Below, one piece after another: positions 34,274-43,755 of a DNA stretch of 46,511 nt (its first letter is position 1; every line of letters starts with the position of its first letter). The translations under genes and the position numbers were made by a program. Origin of the DNA: Clostridia bacterium (lineage in GTDB: Bacteria; Bacillota; Clostridia; Christensenellales; Aristaeellaceae); assembly GCA_017410455.1 (NCBI GenBank), contig JAFQQT010000003.1:1-46511 (forward strand), in the 5' to 3' direction. Below the pieces are notes generated by a model. The model did not search any database. It was not told where the DNA came from and was given only the letters and a program-made list of their open reading frames with translations.

Positions 34274-34308
34274 GAGGGTATATAATGGGAAGAGGTATAT
34301 AACGGGAA
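34274..34308. repeat. Short direct repeats right of the NUDIX gene
   Basis: GAGGGTATATAATGGGAA (34274-34291) and GAGGTATATAACGGGAA (34292-34308) stand in tandem and match the units at 33685-33720. The NUDIX gene is thus flanked on both sides. Confidence 0.65.
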
Positions 34309-34632
34309 TCAGTTCGGCGCGGTGACGCTCTCCAGCCAGATGCGCTGCACGAACCCTCCGCGCTGCGCCGCCTTGTGCTGCCGGATGGCTTCGACTTCGG
34401 CGAAGTCGTGACCACGGGCGGCGGCAGCGGCCATCATGACCTCCAGCAGATCAGCCAGCTCCTCCATGGAGCCATCAGCGAGGTACTCGGCCAGCTCCTC
34501 GCCGAGCTTCGAGTCCAGGGCGGCGATGTATTCCGCGTCCGTCAGCGTGCGGGTTACGCAGGTCTTGCCGTCGGCAGCGATGATGTCCGGGATCAGGTCG
34601 CGGACGAGTTTGTCGTGGCGGATGGTGGGCAT
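34309..34632 (-). CDS. MazG-like nucleotide pyrophosphohydrolase
   Basis: 107 residues from ATG 34632, with AAGGAGG seven bases upstream. HDKLVRDLIPDII is the usual opening of the PRA-PH/MazG-like group; GEELAEYL and MEELADLLEVMMA provide the ExxE...ExxD metal-binding residues. Probably hydrolyses nucleoside triphosphates to monophosphates. First gene of a unit with the NUDIX gene; promoter at 34667-34695. Confidence 0.82.
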   Translation of the reverse strand: MPTIRHDKLVRDLIPDIIAADGKTCVTRTLTDAEYIAALDSKLGEELAEYLADGSMEELADLLEVMMAAAAARGHDFAEVEAIRQHKAAQRGGFVQRIWLESVTAPN

Positions 34633-34666
34633 GGGTTGCCTCCTTGTTGCATGCGGTGTGGAATCC

Positions 34667-34695
34667 ATTGTAACACGGGCGCACCGGTGCGTCAA
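34667..34695 (-). promoter_or_regulatory. Promoter of the MazG-like/NUDIX unit
   Basis: On the - strand: -35 TTGACG (34695-34690), 17-base spacer, -10 TACAAT (34672-34667). Confidence 0.82.
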
Positions 34696-34750
34696 GGCAG
34701 GGAAAAACAGAGAAAAGGCACGGAATGAATAATCCGGCGTCCGCGGGAGG

Positions 34751-34780
34751 TTGACGCTGAGCAGCTTGCTGTAGTAAAAT
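34751..34780 (+). promoter_or_regulatory. Promoter of the 599-residue membrane protein gene
   Basis: -35 TTGACG (34751-34756), 18-base spacer, -10 TAAAAT (34775-34780). Confidence 0.8.
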
Positions 34781-34828
34781 GGAATATAGCGTACAACCGA
34801 TCACCGATGTACGAAAGGAGCGCAGAAT

Positions 34829-36628
34829 ATGGAACGGAAAACCTTTGAGAACGTGGTGCGGCAGGCGCTGTACGTCACCCTCGCGCGGGCGAACGGCCGC
34901 ACTGTGTCCACCACTGAGGCGATGGACATGCTCTACGACGATGAGCGCGTCGCCCTGAAGAAGCTGGCGAACCAGCACCTGGACGCGGCGGAGGCCAGCG
35001 GGTATACCGATCACATCATGGGCCGGCTGATCAATGAGGGCTCCAAGCCCTCTGACGTCGCCTGGATGGCGTGGTTCCTTGCGCCTGTGCTGCTGGGGTT
35101 GCTGGCGCTGGTTCTCGGCCTGGGCCTGACGGGCGGCCTGATGGGTCTGGGCGTCGGCCTGGCGCTGGTGGTGCTGGGTTATGCAATGTCCGCCCGGGAG
35201 ATCCGTGCCCGCAGGATCTGGCGTGAGCGCAAGCTCAACAAAGGCGACGCCCAAGAGACCCTGGCGGAGATGGGTCAGGTGCTGGAGGGGCCTGCCGTAT
35301 CTGCGGCGCTGTGGGTCGTGGTGGCCGTGCTGCTGGTGGGCAGCGTGGGCTACTTCGCGGCGGACCGCGTGATCAACAAGGACATCTACACCCTGCGTGC
35401 GGCCCTGAAGAGCGGCGACGCCACACAGGCGCAGCTCGAAGGGGCTTATGCCGGTTCCGATGGCGTTGTCAGCGCGGAGGAGGCCCAGACCGTACTGACG
35501 GCCTATGGCAATGAAACGTCGCAGGCCGTTCGCCTCAATATAACCATGGCAGCCATCGCCAGCGTGGAGGATGGCTTCCCGGAGGAGACGGCGAAGGAGA
35601 TGGCGGCCACGCAGCTCAGCAGCGGCATCGTGAACTCCGGCTGCACGGCTGATCAGCTGATGGTGCTGCTGAACTTCGCCGGCAGCGAGTGCTTCAGCAC
35701 GAATGTCTACAACCAGCTCAGCCGGGGAGATTTCCTGAACGACGGGAGCGTGCGCGCCTGGGTCGCTGCGCAGCCCATGGCACAGCTTCTCGCTGTGTAT
35801 GACGGCCTGACCACCGGTGAAAAGGACGTTCTTGCCGAAATCATCTTCCGGGAGCCGACGGAGGACGTATTTGTGGCCCGCATTGCGGAACTGAGCGACA
35901 GCGATCGCCTGCGCTGCGTGTGCATGCGCGGCGCCTTCATCACCGACCCGGACGAGGTGCTGGCCTACATCCGCTTCGGTGGAAGCCTGGGCTTCACCCC
36001 CACGCAGATCTACCCCGATGGCGCGAAGATCGACCTGGCCACGGCGAAATGCGACTATGTGAACGAGACGGATACCATCAACGATGGCCTCTTCCTGGTG
36101 ATGTACCGCACGGAAGTGAAGGAGCAGTTTGAGCAGCTGAGCACTGAGCCTGATGAGGATTACGAGTACAACAACGCGCTGGGCGATGCGGCCTACACCG
36201 TGGTGCTGGACACCCGCGCGCTGGAGCTGCTGCCGGCGGAGATGATCCCGGAGAAGATGGAGGACTGCACCAACTGGATCTTCATCGATTCGGTCTGGTT
36301 CCTCTGCGGTACCCTTGAAAAGACGACGACAACCGGATATACCTACAACGAGTCCACCACGATACGGTACATCCCCAAGTATGCAGCGGTTCAGCGTGTG
36401 TCCGTCTTTGAGGCGGAGACGGGCGCCTGGGTGTACTCTGCCACGCAGGAATTGGGCTATCCTCCGGAGCTGCCTGCCTATACCGGCAACATCAACGCGA
36501 AGGACTACTACATCGGCGAGTTCAACACGGCCTGGCCTGCCGAGCAGGAAGCCATCCTGGTGGATAACCTGCTGACCTACAACGGCAACCTGCTGCTCCT
36601 GTATTACCTGGGCTACGCCGAGGAGTAA
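34829..36628 (+). CDS. Unknown membrane protein with large extracytoplasmic part
   Basis: 599 residues; AAAGGAG at 34814-34820. A cytoplasmic N-terminus of about 75 residues is followed by two close hydrophobic helices (about 78-118), a basic loop, a third helix (about 155-180) and about 420 soluble residues, probably outside the cell. The early outer region (about 190-370) is helical; the last 200 residues are beta-rich with many Tyr/Thr. I recognise no family. It is a single-gene unit with own promoter and a GC-rich hairpin after it, and is the last chromosomal gene before the mobile element. Confidence 0.7.
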   Translation: MERKTFENVVRQALYVTLARANGRTVSTTEAMDMLYDDERVALKKLANQHLDAAEASGYTDHIMGRLINEGSKPSDVAWMAWFLAPVLLGLLALVLGLGLTGGLMGLGVGLALVVLGYAMSAREIRARRIWRERKLNKGDAQETLAEMGQVLEGPAVSAALWVVVAVLLVGSVGYFAADRVINKDIYTLRAALKSGDATQAQLEGAYAGSDGVVSAEEAQTVLTAYGNETSQAVRLNITMAAIASVEDGFPEETAKEMAATQLSSGIVNSGCTADQLMVLLNFAGSECFSTNVYNQLSRGDFLNDGSVRAWVAAQPMAQLLAVYDGLTTGEKDVLAEIIFREPTEDVFVARIAELSDSDRLRCVCMRGAFITDPDEVLAYIRFGGSLGFTPTQIYPDGAKIDLATAKCDYVNETDTINDGLFLVMYRTEVKEQFEQLSTEPDEDYEYNNALGDAAYTVVLDTRALELLPAEMIPEKMEDCTNWIFIDSVWFLCGTLEKTTTTGYTYNESTTIRYIPKYAAVQRVSVFEAETGAWVYSATQELGYPPELPAYTGNINAKDYYIGEFNTAWPAEQEAILVDNLLTYNGNLLLLYYLGYAEE

Positions 36629-36656
36629 GGCGGCAGCCCTGCATCCCCGAACAGAA

Positions 36657-36707
36657 TGAAAGCCCGCCCCCAGCCGGTTGAATGCCGGTCGGGGGGCGGG
36701 CCTTCAT
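36657..36707 (+). terminator. Long GC-rich hairpin after the membrane protein gene
   Basis: The stem 36658-36678 pairs with about 36686-36706 (AAAGCCCGCCCC with GGGGCGGGCCTT at its base). The T tract is poor. The mobile element begins soon after it. Confidence 0.7.
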
Positions 36708-36814
36708 CTGGACAAAGCAACTTGCCGTCGGCAGACTGGAAATCGAAAATCGGCGACATGGGCTGCGTTCCAATAAGACAGTATCAAGTGCTTTTCATTG
36801 CGGCACGGCTTCGG

Positions 36815-38757
<1,943 letters not shown>

Positions 38758-38853
38758 GGGGGATTCCTTTCGATTGAAATTTGATAACGCATTGCGCTAA
38801 TATACTTAACGAATGAGTCTGGCATTTTCTTGCAGGTGTGCAGGAAGGTCAAC

Positions 38854-38887
38854 AAAAAAGAATGCGTCCCAAGTTGAGACACATTCT
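38854..38887 (-). terminator. Terminator on the - strand upstream of TnpW
   Basis: AGAATGTGTC (38887-38878) pairs with GACGCATTCT (38868-38859, one G-U pair) and is followed by T6 on the - strand. No complete - strand gene ends here, so it may remain from a lost gene or insulate the recombinase unit. Confidence 0.75.
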
Positions 38888-39160
38888 ATTTTGCTGTTGT
38901 AGCAAGTGGTGCATATGAGTGCTCAACGCCCTCAGATACTACTTGCTGGGGAAGCACCCCAGACCCTTGGAGCATGATTCTCATGCAGCAGTGCGCGTGT
39001 GTTTTGCAAACATCGCGCAGAATAGCCGCACACGTTTTGTGCGATCAATGGGTTTGGGCTGCTGCCCAACAAGCGAGTATGTGAATTCGGCTATCCACAT
39101 GCATTGCTTGCTGCGACCTCAACAGTCCAAGTTATGCTGCGTACTATGTCAGATAATAGC
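38888..39160. other. Gene-free stretch between TnpW and the cargo
   Basis: An open frame crosses this stretch, but its residues have no ribosome binding site or promoter and it simply runs into the next gene. Two small perfect hairpins are visible (CTGGGG/CCCCAG at 38946-38962 and GCATGA/TCATGC at 38972-38986). I see nothing else. Confidence 0.6.
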
Positions 39161-39190
39161 TTGTCACCGAACACTGGAATATGCTACACT
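39161..39190 (+). promoter_or_regulatory. Promoter of the HEPN-like cargo gene
   Basis: -35 TTGTCA (39161-39166), 18-base spacer, -10 TACACT (39185-39190). It rules out an upstream start at 38919. Confidence 0.78.
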
Positions 39191-39269
39191 TAGAGTAGCC
39201 ATCTGCATTAGTTTGACGGTGGAAGCGTTTGTACACTCAAGTAGAGAGAACATACTGGAGGTAACATTA

Positions 39270-41210
39270 GTGAGAGATCGTGTGTTGTTCTTGGATCGAA
39301 ATGACATGCTTTGTGGATATCAACTTGACAGAATCGAGACCATGGACATTCCTGAATTCGAGACTATGACCATCAACGATGCAATCGAGTTTTATGAAAT
39401 CAAACGTTACTTCGATGCAGATATGCACCTGAAGACTTGGACAGAGACTTCATACCAGGAATATGAGCGCAAGAGCAAAACTTTGTATGGCCTGACCATG
39501 CGTTTTATCAATAATATAGATGATGATAATATCATCAAGCATTATGCTGCAGTAGACACGCTTTACCACGCGTCTTTCTGGCAACTGTTCTGTATTTGCA
39601 AATTGCACAAAAAAATATCGAACAACGCATTCGCTCGGCTGATTCAATCAGATCATATTAGTTCCTTTGATCTTTTTGAACACAAGGAGGTTGTTACTTC
39701 ATACGGTCCAGAACTCCGAGACTATATCCTGACAAATGTAAATCACATCCAGTTGATAATCCATGTCTATGAGCAGGATTTTACGCCTGGAAAAAAGTTG
39801 TTTCTCCCGGATGAGCTGACAGGAGAGGACATCTGCGGGTACATTTCACAATATGTGGCAAGTCAAAATGTGAACCCGAATCATCTTGAAGCAATTCGCT
39901 TAATGCGTGCCACAGTCCAAATACCCATTACTGATGAAATTCGTTTGGCTGCAAAACGTCGATATCAGGAAGAAGCCGAGAAGATGACAAGTAAAGGGAC
40001 GCTGATTACCAGTGGTGTAGGTGTTATTCTCTCTCCTGATCAAGAAGAAGTGAAAAAATACGAGCAGAACGGTAATGACTATACTTTTTCGTATAGCATC
40101 CAATGGTTGAAAGATACGTTGGATTATCCGAGTGTCCTAAACAACTTTATCTATGTGTTTGAGGTTGTCGATGTTCCGCAAATGAGATCATTACAGGTAC
40201 ATACAAGGACGCAAAGCGGTATCTTTGACCGCGTGTTTCGTTCTCAATCTTCACGCATGTATCCTGATAGTTTCGGGTTTAAATCTGTTCAAAATATGTG
40301 TAATCTGCAAATGAATGCATATTACGAATTCCTAAATGCAAATGGTGTGCACTTAGAGGACGTTCTGCAGTGGGTATTCACCCAGTACCTACAAGAAGTG
40401 TTTGGCTTTCCAGAAATGCGAACGCGTTTTCCAAGCAAAGGTACAACATATTCCGAGAAGTGTTCAACGATCATTACGGCTTTCGAATCGATCCTCAAGC
40501 AATACTGTTTGTATGTCAGACATGGGACTATAGATTTTGAGTTGATGGCCATGTCATCGGGATCAGTCAAATTCGATATGGTTCCCAGTCTCTTGAAAGA
40601 GAAGTATCTCTATGGTAAGGGCGCTGATTACGAGTCATTAACCCATCTGATGTTTTCCGATCAATGTATGCTCAAGTTCATTCCAAGAATTCACAAAGCT
40701 GATCAGCACTACAAGAGTTTTCTTGAGCTGCTTCGGAATGAAACAGTCTATTTATCCGATTATCATGATCGTGATATGCCGTCGCTTCGATTCTTGGAGA
40801 AACACAGTATGATTCACATTTCCGCAGAGGGTCTTATTGAGCTACATGATATACGTCGTGTGGCTCTCCTACGCGACCTATATCAGCATGATGTCATCAA
40901 TATCAGTCATTATGGCGCTAACATTACTCCGATCATTACAGAGTGGGAAAAAGATGGGATCGTGTATGGTAACAATACGTTGTTTTCTCAACCTGAGGTG
41001 GATTATCTGAACTATCTCCTAAACCGTGCAGAATATGATAATGGGCTTGAAATCCGAAATCGCTATTCTCATGGTGTTCTTCAGATTGATCCTGATGAAG
41101 CAGTGCATAAGCATAACTATATTATCCTACTTCGTGTGTTGGTACTGCTTGCAATTAAAATCAACGATGAATTGTGCACGTTGAACCCGATTGAACCAAT
41201 ACAGCCATGA
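39270..41210 (+). CDS. Cargo protein with C-terminal HEPN-like motif, possible abortive-infection protein
   Basis: 646 residues from a GTG, eight bases after GGAGG (39257-39261). The longer open frame to 38919 precedes the promoter and is rejected. The C-terminal helix GLEIRNRYSHG carries R596-x4-H601, the RNase motif of HEPN domains; its setting resembles DUF4209-type proteins (compare RNxxAHG). The first 580 residues are helical and match nothing I recognise. Codon use is clearly AT-rich, unlike neighbours on either side, which shows separate origin. HEPN proteins often act as RNases in toxin or phage-defence systems; that role here is inference. Only seven bases separate it from the response regulator. 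Confidence 0.6.
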   Translation: MRDRVLFLDRNDMLCGYQLDRIETMDIPEFETMTINDAIEFYEIKRYFDADMHLKTWTETSYQEYERKSKTLYGLTMRFINNIDDDNIIKHYAAVDTLYHASFWQLFCICKLHKKISNNAFARLIQSDHISSFDLFEHKEVVTSYGPELRDYILTNVNHIQLIIHVYEQDFTPGKKLFLPDELTGEDICGYISQYVASQNVNPNHLEAIRLMRATVQIPITDEIRLAAKRRYQEEAEKMTSKGTLITSGVGVILSPDQEEVKKYEQNGNDYTFSYSIQWLKDTLDYPSVLNNFIYVFEVVDVPQMRSLQVHTRTQSGIFDRVFRSQSSRMYPDSFGFKSVQNMCNLQMNAYYEFLNANGVHLEDVLQWVFTQYLQEVFGFPEMRTRFPSKGTTYSEKCSTIITAFESILKQYCLYVRHGTIDFELMAMSSGSVKFDMVPSLLKEKYLYGKGADYESLTHLMFSDQCMLKFIPRIHKADQHYKSFLELLRNETVYLSDYHDRDMPSLRFLEKHSMIHISAEGLIELHDIRRVALLRDLYQHDVINISHYGANITPIITEWEKDGIVYGNNTLFSQPEVDYLNYLLNRAEYDNGLEIRNRYSHGVLQIDPDEAVHKHNYIILLRVLVLLAIKINDELCTLNPIEPIQP

Positions 41211-41217
41211 GGTGTCT

Positions 41218-41889
41218 ATGTACAGAATCCTTGTCATTGAAGATGACCGCGCCATCGCCGACGCAATCACAACATTGCTTACCACCTGGGACATGAGCGC
41301 CCACACGGCAACAGACTTTCGCAATAATCTCAGCGAGTTTGCATCCTTTGAGCCTCACCTGATTCTTCTGGACATCCGCCTGCCCTTCTATAACGGCTAC
41401 CATTGGTGCCAGGAGATCCGACGGGTGTCGAAGGTTCCGATCATCTTTATCTCATCCGCGTCGGACAGCATGAATATCGTCATGGCAATGAATATGGGCG
41501 CGGACGATTTCATCGCCAAACCTTTTGACATGAACGTGCTGTTGGCAAAGGTGCAGGCGCTACTGCGGCGGACATATGATTTCGCAGCAGACACCTCCCT
41601 GCTGGAGCATCATGGTGCGATACTCAACATCGGCGAAGGAACGCTGACCTATATGGGTGAGACGATCCCGCTGAGCAAGAATGAATATCGCATCCTGCTG
41701 ACGCTGATGCAGAACAAAGGTAAGGTCGTCAGCCGGGAGAAACTGATGGAGGCGCTGTGGGCTACGGACAGCTTCGTCGATGAAAATACCCTGTCGGTGA
41801 ACGTGAACCGCTTGCGGAAGCGGTTGGATGCGGTCGGCCTGACGGAGTTCATCACCACGCAGCACGGCGTAGGGTACATCGTGAAGTGA
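41218..41889 (+). CDS. BceR-type response regulator
   Basis: 223 residues from ATG 41218, with GAGGTG just upstream. Receiver domain with acidic pair D9/D10, phosphorylated D52 in LILLDIRLP and K at FIAKPFD; the winged-helix domain ends with SVNVNRLRKRLD and TTQHGVGYIVK, the OmpR class. It is followed after seven bases by its kinase. It probably activates the transporter genes at 42991 on sensing antimicrobial peptides, through the repeats at 42900-42926. Confidence 0.9.
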   Translation: MYRILVIEDDRAIADAITTLLTTWDMSAHTATDFRNNLSEFASFEPHLILLDIRLPFYNGYHWCQEIRRVSKVPIIFISSASDSMNIVMAMNMGADDFIAKPFDMNVLLAKVQALLRRTYDFAADTSLLEHHGAILNIGEGTLTYMGETIPLSKNEYRILLTLMQNKGKVVSREKLMEALWATDSFVDENTLSVNVNRLRKRLDAVGLTEFITTQHGVGYIVK

Positions 41890-41896
41890 GGACAGC

Positions 41897-42883
41897 ATGA
41901 GTATTTTGAAATACATCAAAATGCGCCGCCGCGCCCTGCTCCTGCTGCTGTTATGCAGCATAGTATTCACGGCGACCTTTGCGCTGTATCGTCTGCCGGT
42001 GCTGGCGGCGTTCTACCCAGCGGGGTTGTGCTTGCTGATCCTGATCGGATTCGGCATTGTGGACTACATCCGGCTGCGACGGAAGCATCTCACCCTCCTG
42101 GCCTTGCGTCAACTACCGGATGTGTTGACGGAACGTCTGCCCATGTCTGAATCTACCGTAGAAACGGAATACCAGCAGCTGCTGACCCTGCTGCACGAGG
42201 AGCAGCGTCGTCTGACCGGAATCCAGCACCGCCGCTATCAAGACATGATGGACTACTACACTGTCTGGGCGCACCAGATCAAAACGCCCATCGCGGCCAT
42301 GCGGCTGCATTTGCAGCAGGAGGATTCTCCCTTGAGCCGCACGCTCATGTCGGAGCTAATACGGGTGGAGCAGTACGCAGACATGGTGTTGACCTACCTG
42401 CGGCTGGACACAGAAAGCACTGACTATGTCATCCGGGAATACGATGTAGACAGTATTGTCCGGCAGGCTGTGAAGCGCTTTGCGGGGGAATTCATCGCCC
42501 GCAAGCTGACGCTGGACTATCAGCCACTGGATGCCGCCGTTATCACGGATGAAAAATGGCTCCTGTTCGTGGTGGAGCAGGTGCTGTCCAACGCGCTGAA
42601 GTACACCCATACCGGCGGTGTGACCATCTGCATGGAGGCGCCCAAAACCCTGTGCATCCGCGACACGGGCATGGGTATCGCGCCGGAGGATCTTCCTCGC
42701 ATTTTCGAGCAGGGCTTCACCGGCCACCTCGGGCGGGATGACAAGAAAGCCAGCGGCATCGGCCTGTACCTGTGCAAACGAATATGCCAGAACCTCGGGC
42801 ACGGTATTTCGGCAGAATCCGCCCCCGGAAAAGGCACAACCATCCGAATCGACCTCCATCAGCGCAGTCTGACCGTCGAATAA
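41897..42883 (+). CDS. BceS-type intramembrane-sensing histidine kinase
   Basis: 328 residues. Two membrane helices (about 12-30 and 35-56) joined by only a few residues leave no extracellular sensor domain; such kinases are driven by the partner transporter. H126 in VWAHQIKTPIAAM is the phosphorylation site; N box VLSNALKYT, G boxes DTGMGI and GIGLYLCK complete the ATPase domain. Signals from the BceAB-like transporter to the response regulator before it. Confidence 0.9.
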   Translation: MSILKYIKMRRRALLLLLLCSIVFTATFALYRLPVLAAFYPAGLCLLILIGFGIVDYIRLRRKHLTLLALRQLPDVLTERLPMSESTVETEYQQLLTLLHEEQRRLTGIQHRRYQDMMDYYTVWAHQIKTPIAAMRLHLQQEDSPLSRTLMSELIRVEQYADMVLTYLRLDTESTDYVIREYDVDSIVRQAVKRFAGEFIARKLTLDYQPLDAAVITDEKWLLFVVEQVLSNALKYTHTGGVTICMEAPKTLCIRDTGMGIAPEDLPRIFEQGFTGHLGRDDKKASGIGLYLCKRICQNLGHGISAESAPGKGTTIRIDLHQRSLTVE

Positions 42884-42899
42884 GGCATTTCTTGCAAAA

Positions 42900-42965
42900 A
42901 TGTAAGATTCTCAGGGAAAATGTAAGGCAATTCGATGGCTTTGCATTTTCCCTTTCTGCTATCAT
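42900..42965 (+). promoter_or_regulatory. Transporter promoter with tandem response-regulator boxes
   Basis: ATGTAAG at 42900-42906 and again at 42920-42926 are direct repeats 20 bases apart. A weak -35 (TGGCTT, 42936-42941), 18-base spacer and -10 TATCAT (42960-42965) follow. A poor -35 with repeats just upstream fits an activator-dependent promoter of the OmpR class. Confidence 0.65.
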
Positions 42966-42990
42966 GGCTGCTGTAAAGGAGGGATTACAC

Positions 42991-43755
42991 ATGAGTATCC
43001 TTGAAGTCAACCACCTGCAAAAAGTGTATACAACTCGTCTGGGTAGTGCCAAGGTAGAGGCATTGCGCAGTGTCACGTTCTCCGTGGAGGAAGGCGAGTT
43101 TGTCGCCATCATGGGCGAATCTGGCTCCGGGAAAACCACGCTGCTGAATATCCTCGCCGCGCTGGACATACCCACCAGCGGCAGCGTGCTGCTGGACGGG
43201 CAGGATCTGACCGGGCTGAAGGAGTCTGCTGTCGCTGCTTTCCGCCGTGATAACCTGGGCTTTGTGTTCCAGGAGTTTAATCTGCTGGACAACTTTACCC
43301 TGGAGGACAATATCTATCTGCCGCTTGTGCTTGCCGGCCGTCCCCATCGGGAAATGCAGCAGTACCTCAGCCCTATTGCCCATCAGTTGGGAATCAATGA
43401 TCTGCTGAAGAAATATCCCTATGAGGTTTCCGGCGGACAGAAGCAGCGGGCAGCCGTTGCCCGGGCGCTCATTACCCATCCGAAACTGATTCTTGCAGAC
43501 GAGCCTACCGGCGCACTTGACTCAAAATCCTCTGATGAGCTGCTGACGATTTTCGGTGACCTGCACCGTCTGGGGCAAACCATCCTGATGGTAACCCATT
43601 CTGTCAAAGCTGCCAGCCATGCCAGCCGCGTGCTGTTCATCAAGGATGGCGAGGTATTCCATCAGATCTACCGGGGAGACGCGACCAATGAGCAGCTCTA
43701 CCAGAAGATCAGCGATACCCTCACCATGCTGGCGACAGGCGGTGAACATGCATGA
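42991..43755 (+). CDS. BceA-type ABC transporter ATPase
   Basis: 254 residues, AAAGGAGGG before the ATG. Walker A GESGSGKT (42-49), Q loop FVFQEFN, signature VSGGQKQR, Walker B LILADEPTGALD and H loop VTHS are all intact. It belongs to the MacB/LolD-like class that pairs with FtsX-like permeases. It powers removal or target protection against cell-wall-active peptides such as bacitracin. Its stop overlaps the permease start (ATGA). Confidence 0.93.
   Translation: MSILEVNHLQKVYTTRLGSAKVEALRSVTFSVEEGEFVAIMGESGSGKTTLLNILAALDIPTSGSVLLDGQDLTGLKESAVAAFRRDNLGFVFQEFNLLDNFTLEDNIYLPLVLAGRPHREMQQYLSPIAHQLGINDLLKKYPYEVSGGQKQRAAVARALITHPKLILADEPTGALDSKSSDELLTIFGDLHRLGQTILMVTHSVKAASHASRVLFIKDGEVFHQIYRGDATNEQLYQKISDTLTMLATGGEHA

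Noticed and set aside
38919-39269. N-terminal extension of the HEPN-like cargo protein
   Set aside because: It lies largely upstream of the promoter at 39161-39190 and has no ribosome binding site; the GTG at 39270 has GGAGG.
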